From H2-BAC3 sp045863035 (GTDB lineage Bacteria > Bacteroidota > Ignavibacteria > Ignavibacteriales > Ignavibacteriaceae), in contig BTUV01000007.1 of the NCBI GenBank assembly GCA_045863035.1, positions 1-64,000 of the forward strand: 64,000 bases of DNA, given 5' to 3'. This document shows positions 25,806 to 35,266 of the stretch, piece after piece. The notes under the pieces were generated by a model, which saw only the letters and a list, made by a program, of their open reading frames with translations, was not told where the DNA came from and ran no database searches. The position numbers and the translations under genes were made by a program. Positions within the stretch are counted from its first letter, which is position 1. The number at the start of each line of letters is the position of its first letter.

Positions 25806-27146
25806 TTAATCCATCATTAATCTCAGGAAGTCAGAACTGTCGCTGTCTTCTTCCTTAGCCGGGTTGACATCCTGCTCATAGGATTTAATGATGCGGTTAG
25901 CATTTTCATTCATATCGAAATTCAGACGTGGCTGAACCCTTTCTTTTTCAGCATTAAGCTGCTGCTTCCTCTGCACACGGATGAAGGCCGGAGTATCATA
26001 GCTATCCATATCAAAACCATGATCCGCAGGTACGCGTGTTTTCGGACTGTTGATATTAATAACCGTCTGCCTATTGTTATGCGGAGCCGGTTCAGCCGGT
26101 TTAACAGCGGTTTTGACCTGCGGTGAAAATCCGGTTGCGATAATGGTATAAGAAACATATTCTTTCATATTGTCATCTTTAACCATTCCCCAGATCATGC
26201 TGGCTTCTTCACCTGCTTCCTTCTGTATATATTGATTTGCCTCAATGATGTCCTTCATCGGGATATTTCCGGAACCAATAATGTGAACAAGCAGACTCTT
26301 CGCCCCCTTCAGAGAAACACCTTCAAGCAGCGGCGAGGAAATTGCTTTTGTAGCAGCTTCTTTCATTTTGTGTTCTCCCGTTGCGATACCGGTTCCCATC
26401 AATGCAATACCGCTATTCTTCATTACTTTTTTCACATCGGCAAAATCAACATTCATTTCGCCGGTAAGGGTTATAATATCAGAGATTCCCTTAACTGATT
26501 CATATAACACCTGATTAGGCATGTGAAATGCTTCTTCAAATGTAGTTGCACCATCAAGCAAATTGGAAACACGGTCATTCGGAATAATAATAAGACTGTC
26601 GCAATGTTGGCGGAGTTCCTGTGCGGCTTTTTCCGCGGCAAGTCTTTTATCCTTTCCTTCATGCTGGAATGGCATAGTAACTATCCCGACAACCAGGATA
26701 TCTTTTTTCTTTGCTACTTCTGCAACAACTGGAGAAGCGCCACTTCCGGTACCGCCTCCAAGGCCTGTAGTGATAAATACCATATTGGCATCTTCAATCA
26801 GCTTTTCGATTTTGTCACGATCAGCTTCTGCACATTTTTTTCCAAGGTCAGGGTCGCAGCCGGTACCAAGTCCTTGTGTAAGGCGGTATCCGATAGTCAG
26901 TTTAGAGTCAGCGGCTCTGGAGGCAAGAGACTGTGTGTCAGTATTAATAGCGATATAATCAACACCGCGAAGTCCTTTCTGAATCATCCAGTCAACGGCA
27001 TTGCAGCCGCCACCGCCAATACCAACTACTTTTAATACTGCACCTTTAGCCATTTCAGGATCTGGTATGGCAAAACGATCAGAACTTTCAGGTGTTGCCG
27101 ACAGTGGAAAATTGTGTACAATTGATTCGAGCATGATGCGTGACAT
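25806..27146 (-). CDS. ftsZ: Cell division GTPase FtsZ
   Basis: The 446-residue tubulin homologue forms the division ring. It shows GIGGGGCNAVDWM near 41-53, the tubulin signature GGGTGSGASP near 130, and the T7-loop NVDFADVKKVM. The tail is long. A conserved-peptide-like motif PAFIRVQRKQ (386-395) lies 50 residues before the end, and a second short hydrophobic-acidic end DSSDFLRLMMD closes the protein. The start has a strong AGGAGG 9 nt upstream. ftsA lies 12 nt ahead on the same strand. Confidence 0.97.
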   Translation of the reverse strand: MSRIMLESIVHNFPLSATPESSDRFAIPDPEMAKGAVLKVVGIGGGGCNAVDWMIQKGLRGVDYIAINTDTQSLASRAADSKLTIGYRLTQGLGTGCDPDLGKKCAEADRDKIEKLIEDANMVFITTGLGGGTGSGASPVVAEVAKKKDILVVGIVTMPFQHEGKDKRLAAEKAAQELRQHCDSLIIIPNDRVSNLLDGATTFEEAFHMPNQVLYESVKGISDIITLTGEMNVDFADVKKVMKNSGIALMGTGIATGEHKMKEAATKAISSPLLEGVSLKGAKSLLVHIIGSGNIPMKDIIEANQYIQKEAGEEASMIWGMVKDDNMKEYVSYTIIATGFSPQVKTAVKPAEPAPHNNRQTVININSPKTRVPADHGFDMDSYDTPAFIRVQRKQQLNAEKERVQPRLNFDMNENANRIIKSYEQDVNPAKEEDSDSSDFLRLMMD

Positions 27147-27158
27147 ATATATAACCTC

Positions 27159-28457
27159 CTAGAAGTTTTTAAAAAAATCAATGATGTTCGTGATAAATCC
27201 TTTGCCTTTTTCTTCTTGGGAACCGGCAGGAGTTGTATTTTTTGGTGCAGATTCGGGCTGAACCGTGTTTTCTTTTTTCTCAGGAATCTCATAAGAAACC
27301 GATGGTGAACCTTCCTTACCGGGGGTTCCGCGTAAGAGACCCAGCACGGTTGCAAATTCCGGTTTTTCAAGTTCAGGAAAATTTTTTGTCAATTTTTTAA
27401 GCGGCACGCCAAGACGCGCGGGCAGAGAAAATACAGTAAATGCAAGATCCGTTACGCCTTTGAGCATAGAGCCGCCGCCGGTAAGGATAATACCCGCACG
27501 TATTTTATTTTTATGCCCTGAAATATGGATATCAGTCTCTATCAGCTCCAGAAGTTCTTTCATCCGTGACCCGACTATCTGTGTGAGAAGACTAAGCGGA
27601 ATATGTGTTGACCCTCTCGCTCCTACTCCTCTTATTAGTATATCCTCATCATTTACAAATGCTGACTCAGTTGCATAGCCGTGTCTTCTCTTTAAGTCTT
27701 CTGCTTCATCAGTTACTACTCCAAGTGCTTCACGTATATCATTAGTAACAAGATTACCGGCGATGCCGAATACCTTTGAATACTTAATCGTGTTATGGTG
27801 CATAATTGCAATGTCAGTTGTTCCGCCGCCAATATCAATCAGCAACACTCCAAGGTCAGCTTCATTGTCTTCAAGAACTGACTGAGCTGAAGCAATCGGC
27901 TGCAGAATAAGATCATTCACTTTCAAGCCCGCTTTTTCAACTACTTTACGTAAATTAATAATCGCGGAGTTTCCCGCAAGAACGATGTAATTGAGCGCTT
28001 CCAGTTTAATTCCCGTCATGCCGATCGGGTCATCAATCCCCGTCTGATCATCCACTACAAATTCTTCCTGAATAATATGAAGAATCTGTTTTTCCGCTGG
28101 AAGTTTTATCAGGCGTACGTCTTTGTCAAGCCGCACAAGATCATCTTCAGTAACTTCATGTTCTGAATTTGTTATCGTTACATAATTTCTGTGCCTGAGA
28201 CTTGATATATGCTCGCCTGCCACGCCAACATTTACAGATTTAATCTTAATGCCGGCACGTGTTTCTGCTATTTCAACCGCTTCCCTGATTGCCTCAACCG
28301 TCCGGCCAACATTCATTATCATGCCTTTGGTCATTCCCTCAGACTTTGCGGTTCCGTAACCGAGTACTGTGTACTGTTCATTTTCAGTGATTTCCGCGAT
28401 CACCACACAAACTTTTGTGGTTCCAAGATCAAGTGCTGCTACTATATTTTTTGTCAT
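27159..28457 (-). CDS. ftsA: Cell division protein FtsA
   Basis: The 432-residue actin-like ATPase tethers FtsZ to the membrane. It opens with AALDLGTTKVCVVIAE (phosphate 1), contains GVLLIDIGGGTTDIAI (phosphate 2) and ILTGGGSMLKGV (adenosine). The last residues GFITNIIDFFKNF form the amphipathic membrane-targeting helix after a low-complexity linker. It overlaps ftsQ by 4 nt and is followed by ftsZ. Confidence 0.96.
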   Translation of the reverse strand: MTKNIVAALDLGTTKVCVVIAEITENEQYTVLGYGTAKSEGMTKGMIMNVGRTVEAIREAVEIAETRAGIKIKSVNVGVAGEHISSLRHRNYVTITNSEHEVTEDDLVRLDKDVRLIKLPAEKQILHIIQEEFVVDDQTGIDDPIGMTGIKLEALNYIVLAGNSAIINLRKVVEKAGLKVNDLILQPIASAQSVLEDNEADLGVLLIDIGGGTTDIAIMHHNTIKYSKVFGIAGNLVTNDIREALGVVTDEAEDLKRRHGYATESAFVNDEDILIRGVGARGSTHIPLSLLTQIVGSRMKELLELIETDIHISGHKNKIRAGIILTGGGSMLKGVTDLAFTVFSLPARLGVPLKKLTKNFPELEKPEFATVLGLLRGTPGKEGSPSVSYEIPEKKENTVQPESAPKNTTPAGSQEEKGKGFITNIIDFFKNF

Positions 28458-29221
28458 ATTTTGGTCTCTTCCCGGCTTTGGGTGGTAATATATACTTTTT
28501 TTCCGAATCTCATATCTATATAATTAGTGTTGCTCAGAAGAGCTGTAAAATCTTTGTTATTCTGCAAACTTGCCGCAGCAGTGAGAACATCCGGGAGTAA
28601 ATGCCTCTGCGTCAGTATATAACCGCTGATTCCGGCAAACATGAGCAGGACTTCATTCTCCTTTCTGAAAATCACCTCAGAAAGTTTGACATTTGTTTCC
28701 TTCACTGACGAATGCAGAACCACGCTTTTTATCACCCGCGCTGATTCGGCTGTAACTGCAAGTCTATTCTTTGTTTTCTTCACAAACTGTATGCCTGATA
28801 CCACAGGGAAATCCGTGTACTGCAAATTCTCTTTAACCGGAAGCACTTCACCGCTTACCGTCATCAGTCCGTAATCTTCTTCATTTTTAAGCAGTGCGAT
28901 AATTTTCTTTTCATGTAACTTTACTTTTAGAATATTCTTCTGGGTCAGAACTACATCTGCCTGTTCAATATACGCGTGATTTTCCAGAATCGTTTTTAAC
29001 TCATAAGGACTTTTTTCTTCAAAATTCTTTCTTGTCTGCAAACCTGACTGAATGAGGTACTCCCTGGCAGAAAGATATATATTGTTGCCAAGCTGAACTT
29101 CTTCAATCCGCTCGCTGGGTTTCTCAATCAGCAGATGCGCCATCAGCCCTGTAACACCGGCAATAACCAGTACCAGGAAGGCAATCTTAATAATTTGAAA
29201 CACCTTTTGCTTTTTCATCAA
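28454..29221 (-). CDS. ftsQ: Cell division protein FtsQ/DivIB
   Basis: The 255-residue bitopic protein has one membrane helix (about 9-30) and a periplasmic POTRA-like region with NNIYLSAREYLIQSGLQ and NHAYIEQADVVLTQKNILKVKLHEKKI. It links the early and late divisome through FtsB/FtsL. The identity rests on position between murC and ftsA as well as the fold, since the sequence is poorly conserved. It overlaps both neighbours by 4 nt. Confidence 0.88.
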   Translation of the reverse strand: MMKKQKVFQIIKIAFLVLVIAGVTGLMAHLLIEKPSERIEEVQLGNNIYLSAREYLIQSGLQTRKNFEEKSPYELKTILENHAYIEQADVVLTQKNILKVKLHEKKIIALLKNEEDYGLMTVSGEVLPVKENLQYTDFPVVSGIQFVKKTKNRLAVTAESARVIKSVVLHSSVKETNVKLSEVIFRKENEVLLMFAGISGYILTQRHLLPDVLTAAASLQNNKDFTALLSNTNYIDMRFGKKVYITTQSREETKI

Positions 29222-30591
29222 TTTGCTTTAAGAAGATTGATGAATGATTCACCGAATTTCCAGATATCGCCGGCCCCCATGGTTACAACTATATCCCCTG
29301 GCTGTGTAATTTCCTTCAGCAAAGCCGGAACCTGATTTTTATCCTGCAGATAGATTACGTTTTTATGTCCAAATTTGCGGGCTGCATCGGCTATCAACTC
29401 ACCTGTCACTCCTTCAATAGGAACTTCACGTGCAGGATATACATCCGTACATATAAAAACATCACTGTTCAGAAATGACCTTCCGAACTCCTCGTAAAAA
29501 TCTCTTGTCCGACTGTAAAGGTGCGGCTGGAAAACAGCAACCAGTCTTCTGTCCCATCCGCTTCTGACACCTGAAAGTGTTGCTGATGTTTCTGTCGGAT
29601 GATGCGCATAATCATCTACAATCATTATTTCAGCATCATACTTAACTTCAAATCTGCGGTAAACTCCGGTAAACTTTTCCAGAGCTTTTTTAATCGTCTC
29701 AAATGGAATTCCAAGTTCAAGTGCAATGCAGACCGCGACCAATGAATTTTTAACATTATGAACGCCCGGTATCTTCAGCTCAATTCTTCCCAGGTCCTTA
29801 CCGAGAAATTTTACGGTGAATTCACTTTTATTGGCTGAATGAACAAGATTCACCGCGCGCAAATCTGCCTGAGCAGTCAGTCCGTATGTATATACCTTTT
29901 TATTGATTTGCGGAATAATTTCCTGCAGAGCGGGTTCATCTAAACAAAGAACCACAAACCCATAAAACGGAACCTTATTTGCAAACTCAATAAAAGCCGC
30001 TTTTATATCTTCCAGATCCTTATAGGTATCCAGGTGCTCTTTTTCAAGAGTAGTAATCGCGGCAATGGTTGGTGTCAGGCGCAGGAATGTTCTGTCAAAC
30101 TCATCTGCCTCAACTACGATATATTCACCGTTGCCCAGCCGTGCATTAGTTCCGCCTAAACCTGAAAGCTTTCCTCCTACTATAATAGTGGGGTCAATTC
30201 CGCCTTCGGTTAAAACGATACCTGTCATTGAAGTAGTGGTTGTTTTGCCATGAGTTCCGGCAATGCCGATACCGTATTTCATTCTCATACACTCAGCCAG
30301 CATTTCAGCGCGTTTAATAACCGGTATTTTTCTTCTGCGGGCTTCTGCAACTTCTGGATTGTCTTCAGTAACAGCGGATGAATAAACAAGAACATCAACT
30401 TCTTCAACATTTTCAGTGTGATGACCTTCGTAGATTTTCATGCCAAGTGAAGCAAGGCGTTGTGTTATCTCAGTTAAAGCTCTGTCAGATCCTGAAATGA
30501 TAAATCCCTGGTTAAGCAGAATTTCAGCCATTCCGCTCATGCCTATGCCGCCGATTCCGACAAAATGTATTTTTCTGATATTCTTAAACAT
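29218..30591 (-). CDS. murC: UDP-N-acetylmuramate--L-alanine ligase
   Basis: The 457-residue Mur ligase adds L-alanine to UDP-MurNAc. It shows the N-terminal HFVGIGGIGMSGMAEIL motif, the ATP loop GTHGKTTTTSM, the EADEFDRTFL block and the late DDYAHHPTE motif that marks MurC. It lies 1 nt from murG and overlaps ftsQ. Confidence 0.97.
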   Translation of the reverse strand: MFKNIRKIHFVGIGGIGMSGMAEILLNQGFIISGSDRALTEITQRLASLGMKIYEGHHTENVEEVDVLVYSSAVTEDNPEVAEARRRKIPVIKRAEMLAECMRMKYGIGIAGTHGKTTTTSMTGIVLTEGGIDPTIIVGGKLSGLGGTNARLGNGEYIVVEADEFDRTFLRLTPTIAAITTLEKEHLDTYKDLEDIKAAFIEFANKVPFYGFVVLCLDEPALQEIIPQINKKVYTYGLTAQADLRAVNLVHSANKSEFTVKFLGKDLGRIELKIPGVHNVKNSLVAVCIALELGIPFETIKKALEKFTGVYRRFEVKYDAEIMIVDDYAHHPTETSATLSGVRSGWDRRLVAVFQPHLYSRTRDFYEEFGRSFLNSDVFICTDVYPAREVPIEGVTGELIADAARKFGHKNVIYLQDKNQVPALLKEITQPGDIVVTMGAGDIWKFGESFINLLKAN

Positions 30592-30592
30592 A

Positions 30593-31681
30593 TTACGTAC
30601 TTCTTTTTTGAAAGAGAGATATTACTGAGTCGGCCACATGACGCGCCGCATCAGGTCTCGCAAATTTTTGAATATTCCTGCTCAACTCATCACGCCGCTC
30701 TTTGTCCGCAAGCAGCTTCATAAATTCATCAGCCAGAAGATTTTCGGTTTCAGATTCTTTTATCATAATTGCCGCGCCTTTTTCCTGCAAAGAGCGCGCA
30801 TTACCGGTCTGATGATCGTTTGCCACATTCGGTGACGGAATAAGTATGGAAGGCAGACCGTAATAAGCAAGCTCAGAAATAGTTGTCGCGCCTGCGCGGC
30901 AGATTACCATGTCTGCTGCTCTATACATCACATCCATTTCTTCAATGAAGGGCAGGACTTGACAAGTGACTGAAGTAAAATCTTTGTATGTAGCAAAGTC
31001 GTTTTTTCCGGTCTGCCAGATGGTATATACATCCGGATTCTTTACTATCTCTTTTATATCTGCAATTTTTTTGTTCATCGAAGCTGCACCCAGACTTCCG
31101 CCAAGGATAAGCAAAACTGTCTTATCAGCAGGCAGCCCAAGTCTTGCGCGGGCTTGTTGGCCGGTTAATTGAATATGCGGTTTTCTTACCGGGTTGCCGG
31201 TAGTTACTGCATTTTTCCGGTTTGATATATATCTCAGAGAATCATCGTAATTAAGATGTATTCTTTCCGCGAATCTCTGGAGCAGTTTTGTTGCAAGCCC
31301 CGGAACACTGTTTTGTTCAAGCAGGATAAGCGGAACCCCCAGCCATTTAGCTGCCAGCAGAGGAGTTACAGAAACATAACCACCTGACCCCACTGCTATA
31401 TCCGGCGCGATTCTTTTCACAAGTTTCCGTGCTCTTAACAAGGTTGCAACAAATTCAAATACATATAAAAACAGCTTTACGATATTCTTTCTGGGCATAC
31501 CGCTTGACATGAGTGGTTCAAAGGTATATCCATGAGCCGGTACAACTGTGCTTTCAATTCTGTGCGGCGTGCCGACAAACACGATTTGCGTATCAGCATT
31601 CATCTGTCTTAACTCATCTGCAACCGCGAGCGCGGGGTAGAGATGCCCGCCTGTTCCTCCGCCGGAAAAAAGCACTTTCAC
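30593..31681 (-). CDS. murG: UDP-GlcNAc transferase MurG
   Basis: The 362-residue GT28 enzyme moves GlcNAc onto lipid I to make lipid II at the inner face of the membrane. It has the donor/acceptor loops FSGGGTGGHLYPALAVA near 4-20 and GGSLGAASMN near 190, plus RAGATTISEL in the UDP-GlcNAc site. It overlaps ftsW by 4 nt. Confidence 0.97.
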   Translation of the reverse strand: MKVLFSGGGTGGHLYPALAVADELRQMNADTQIVFVGTPHRIESTVVPAHGYTFEPLMSSGMPRKNIVKLFLYVFEFVATLLRARKLVKRIAPDIAVGSGGYVSVTPLLAAKWLGVPLILLEQNSVPGLATKLLQRFAERIHLNYDDSLRYISNRKNAVTTGNPVRKPHIQLTGQQARARLGLPADKTVLLILGGSLGAASMNKKIADIKEIVKNPDVYTIWQTGKNDFATYKDFTSVTCQVLPFIEEMDVMYRAADMVICRAGATTISELAYYGLPSILIPSPNVANDHQTGNARSLQEKGAAIMIKESETENLLADEFMKLLADKERRDELSRNIQKFARPDAARHVADSVISLFQKRST

Positions 31682-32808
31682 TTTTCATCCTCCTCTGTCT
31701 CTGTTTTTCCCTCAACCACTATCTGCTCAGCGTTCTCATTTGAAGATGCAATACTGATAAGTATGCCGAATGCAAAACACATTGAAAGCATTGATGCGCC
31801 TCCCTGACTAATAAACGGCAATGGCAATCCGGTTGTCGGGACCTTTCCGGTAGCAACCAGGATATTTACAAAAGCATACAGAATAAAAGAAAGTGATATA
31901 CCGAATGCCAAATACTTTCCGAACAAATCTTTTGCATCCCTTGCAACTTTCATTCCTGCTAAAAATAAAACAAGATATAAAAGCACAATCAGCGCCGTTA
32001 CCAGAAAGCCCCATTCCTCTCCAATGATGCTGAAAATGAAATCACCCCATGCTTCAGGAAGAAAGAGATTACTCATGTTGCTCTTTCCCGCACCGAGACC
32101 AAAAATACCGCCGCTGCCAATTCCGATAATTGACTGTTGGATCTGAAATCCGTTTTCGCCGTTACCAAAAACGCGGTTGAAAAAGGCCATTAATCTGTCT
32201 CTGCCGTGAGGAGCTGCAAATGCAGCCAGCCCTACAGTTGAAATTAGTGTAAACCCGGTCAGTGCCAGACGTGTAAACTTCAGCTTTGATATAAACAGCA
32301 GCCCTATTCCAATCAGTACAAACATAACACTGTTACTGACATTTGGAAGCCCGTATATAACACCGGCAAAAAGGACCATCCAGAAAAGAGGAAATATCAA
32401 TCCCTTTTTAAAGTCATTAACCAAATCACCCTGCCTGGCAAGCATGGATGACAAATGCACAATAAAAGCAAGACGGGCGAATTCAATAACCTGCACTGAA
32501 TATCCAAACAGCGGCAATGAACGTTTTGCCCCCTTCACCTCACTGGCGTAAAAATACAGAGCAACTACTCCGGCAAGTGTAACAATCAAAACAAACAAAC
32601 TGAATTTTCTTATTGACTCATATTGAAATGCAGATAAGAGAATCATGCCAAAAATTCCGATTAACGCATACTGCGCCTGATTGATAATCATGTAAAAGGA
32701 ATTACCATAGATCTTTTCACTGAATGCAAAACTTGCACTGAGCATCGGCAGCATACCGAATGCGATCATCACTATTACTAAAATGAAAATCATTCGTGAA
32801 AGCTTCAT
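31678..32808 (-). CDS. ftsW: SEDS glycosyltransferase FtsW
   Basis: The 376-residue protein has about ten membrane helices and SEDS-family blocks such as VKGAKRSLPLFGYSVQVIEFARLAF and the C-terminal PTTGLPLPFISQGGASML. It polymerises septal glycan strands from lipid II together with the FtsI protein encoded upstream in the cluster. It shares one base with the murD stop region, in a tightly packed operon. Confidence 0.95.
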   Translation of the reverse strand: MKLSRMIFILVIVMIAFGMLPMLSASFAFSEKIYGNSFYMIINQAQYALIGIFGMILLSAFQYESIRKFSLFVLIVTLAGVVALYFYASEVKGAKRSLPLFGYSVQVIEFARLAFIVHLSSMLARQGDLVNDFKKGLIFPLFWMVLFAGVIYGLPNVSNSVMFVLIGIGLLFISKLKFTRLALTGFTLISTVGLAAFAAPHGRDRLMAFFNRVFGNGENGFQIQQSIIGIGSGGIFGLGAGKSNMSNLFLPEAWGDFIFSIIGEEWGFLVTALIVLLYLVLFLAGMKVARDAKDLFGKYLAFGISLSFILYAFVNILVATGKVPTTGLPLPFISQGGASMLSMCFAFGILISIASSNENAEQIVVEGKTETEEDEK

Positions 32809-34157
32809 TAAACTAAATGCTCCTTCACGATTGTCTTAAACTCTCTGCCTCTGTGTTCATAATTATCAAACATATCAAAACTCGCACAGGCAGGAGAAAG
32901 AAGCACGGTATCGCCTGCTTTTCCGTCTGAAATTCCGCTTTTTACACAATCAAGAAGACTGGTTTTATGCTCAACCGGAATCTTTCCGGTAAAGTATCCG
33001 TAAATTTTTTCAGCAGAGGAACCAATCGCATATATCAGCTTAACGCTACCCATTAAAGGAAGGAGTTCATCATAGTTGTTTCCCTTATCCTGACCGCCGA
33101 GGATAAGAATTACCGGATTCGAAAAACTTTTCAGCGCGACTTTTACTGAATCTATATTAGTAGCTTTTGAGTCATTTATAAACTCAATACCTTTAATAAA
33201 TCCCGCCGGTTCGAGCCGGTGTTCAACTGCTTCAAATGATGCAAGTCCTTCAGTCAGCTTATCATTCTCAATTCCCGCGAATTTTGCCGCAATTATCACC
33301 GCGGCAACATTCTGCCAGTTGTGAGCCCCTTTTATTTTGAGAGAAGATGTTTCAATTGAAAAATCCTCGTTTGATGCTCTCGAATAAACCAGTTTACTCT
33401 CCCGCAGGAAAACCCCGTCTGCAACCGGGCTCGTCATCGAAAATGCAAATTGCCTGGCTTCTGTTTTTATCGGGTATTGAGTAAATACCTGATCATCGGC
33501 ATTAAGGATCAGAATGTCATCTTCTTTCTGATTCATGGTTATCCGGTGTTTTGAGCTGATATACTCTGAAAAATTATTATTGTACCTGTTCAGATGATCC
33601 GGAGTAATATTCAGAATCATTGCCACAGAAGGTCTGAACAAAGTAATGGTATCAAGCTGAAAACTTGAAACTTCAAGAGCGACAAATCCGTCTTCAGGAA
33701 CATCAGCAGCTATTTCAGAGAATGCAAAACCGATATTTCCGGCAGCGTAACAAACTCTGCCTGAGTGACTGATAACATGATGCAAAAGTGACGTAGTTGT
33801 GGTTTTGCCGTTAGTTCCGGTAACAGCGAGTATTGCGGCTTTGCAAAACCATGAGGCGAATTCAATTTCACCTATGCAGGGAATTCCACGTGATGCCAAT
33901 TCCTGTACTACCGGTGCATTTGAAGGAACTCCGGGACTGATAATTACCAGATCTGAGTTATATATACGCTCACTGTGCCCTCCGGTTTCATAAGCTATGC
34001 CAAGATCGGCAAGCTGAGTCAGATAATCACCGGGTTTTGCGGCCGGATTCATATCGGTAACAAAAGGAACAGCGCCAAACCGCCGCGCGAGCTTTGCCGC
34101 TCCTACGCCGCTGCGCACCGCACCGATGATTCCTATTTGTTTACCTTTGATGTCCAT
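32808..34157 (-). CDS. murD: UDP-MurNAc-L-alanine--D-glutamate ligase
   Basis: The 449-residue Mur ligase has GAVRSGVGAAKLARR at the UMP-binding end, the ATP loop AVTGTNGKTTTTSLL, ALEVSSFQLDTI and the late LILGGQDKGNNYDEL and LLSPACASFDMFDNYEHRG motifs that mark MurD. It adds D-glutamate to the growing stem peptide. It shares one base with each neighbouring gene. Confidence 0.97.
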   Translation of the reverse strand: MDIKGKQIGIIGAVRSGVGAAKLARRFGAVPFVTDMNPAAKPGDYLTQLADLGIAYETGGHSERIYNSDLVIISPGVPSNAPVVQELASRGIPCIGEIEFASWFCKAAILAVTGTNGKTTTTSLLHHVISHSGRVCYAAGNIGFAFSEIAADVPEDGFVALEVSSFQLDTITLFRPSVAMILNITPDHLNRYNNNFSEYISSKHRITMNQKEDDILILNADDQVFTQYPIKTEARQFAFSMTSPVADGVFLRESKLVYSRASNEDFSIETSSLKIKGAHNWQNVAAVIIAAKFAGIENDKLTEGLASFEAVEHRLEPAGFIKGIEFINDSKATNIDSVKVALKSFSNPVILILGGQDKGNNYDELLPLMGSVKLIYAIGSSAEKIYGYFTGKIPVEHKTSLLDCVKSGISDGKAGDTVLLSPACASFDMFDNYEHRGREFKTIVKEHLV

Positions 34158-35266
34158 TATCTTATCTTAAATGATACCAGTGTTATAATTGCAAAAATGA
34201 TTCCTACTATGTAAAACCGTATTACGATTTTCGGCTCCGGCCAATCAAGCTGCTCAAAATGATGATGAATCGGGGCCATCAGAAAAACTCTGCGTCCCGC
34301 ACCATATTTCTTCTTTGTGTACTTGAAATACACTCTCTGAATAATCACTGAAAGCGTTTCAATAAAAAATACCGCTCCGAGAATCGGGATAAACAGTTCT
34401 TTCTTAATAAGTACTGCCATAATGCCGAAAGCTCCGCCCAGCGCGAGCGAACCGGTATCACCCATGAACACCTGCGCCGGATAAGAGTTGTACCACAAGA
34501 AACCTAACCCCGCCCCGGTCAGTGCCGCAACATATATCGTAAGTTCACCTGAACCGGGAAGATACATAATATTCAGATACTTCGAGAAAATAGCATTACC
34601 GCTTACGTAGCAAAGCACTGCAAGCGCAAGCATTACTATGGTAGTCAGTCCTATTGCCAGTCCGTCTAACCCGTCAGTAAGATTCACCGCGTTCGATGTG
34701 GCAGTTATGACGAAAATCACTGCCGGTATATATAAAAAGCCAAGGTCAAGATTTACATTTTTCAGGAACGGCATTGTAGTCAGAGTATTATATCCTCCGA
34801 AATCATTAGAAAGATACACTGTAAGCCCGACTATAAAACCGATACTCACCTGACCAAGCAGCTTATAGCGTGCTATCAAACCGTTTGGCAATTTTTTAAC
34901 CACTTTGAGATAATCATCAAGAAATCCGACCCCAAACAGCCAAAGCGTGCCGAGAAGTATCAGCCACATATATACATTTAGTATATCTCCCCATAACAGA
35001 GCGGGGAGAACACCGGAGAGTATAATGATAATGCCGCCCATTGTGGGGGTTCCTGCCTTTGACCAGTGATTCTTTGGTCCGTCTGCTTTTTTTGCTTCAC
35101 CAATTTGATGCTTCTGCAGATATTTTATAATCTTCGGGCCAATCCAAAAACTTATAATCAGTGCAGTTATTGCCGCCATTGCAGAGCGGAACGTGATGAA
35201 CCTGAACAGGTCGAATCCCGGAGGATCGTATGTCTTGTTGATATACTCAAATAAATAGTAAAGCAC
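34157..35266 (-). CDS. mraY: Phospho-MurNAc-pentapeptide transferase MraY
   Basis: The 369-residue enzyme with about ten membrane helices makes lipid I on undecaprenyl phosphate. Motifs are TPTMGGIIII, FLDDYLKVVKK (Asp pair for Mg), NAVNLTDGLDGLAIG and MGDTGSLALGGAFG, with HHHFE near the end. The start is 1 nt from the murF stop. Confidence 0.97.
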   Translation of the reverse strand: MLYYLFEYINKTYDPPGFDLFRFITFRSAMAAITALIISFWIGPKIIKYLQKHQIGEAKKADGPKNHWSKAGTPTMGGIIIILSGVLPALLWGDILNVYMWLILLGTLWLFGVGFLDDYLKVVKKLPNGLIARYKLLGQVSIGFIVGLTVYLSNDFGGYNTLTTMPFLKNVNLDLGFLYIPAVIFVITATSNAVNLTDGLDGLAIGLTTIVMLALAVLCYVSGNAIFSKYLNIMYLPGSGELTIYVAALTGAGLGFLWYNSYPAQVFMGDTGSLALGGAFGIMAVLIKKELFIPILGAVFFIETLSVIIQRVYFKYTKKKYGAGRRVFLMAPIHHHFEQLDWPEPKIVIRFYIVGIIFAIITLVSFKIR

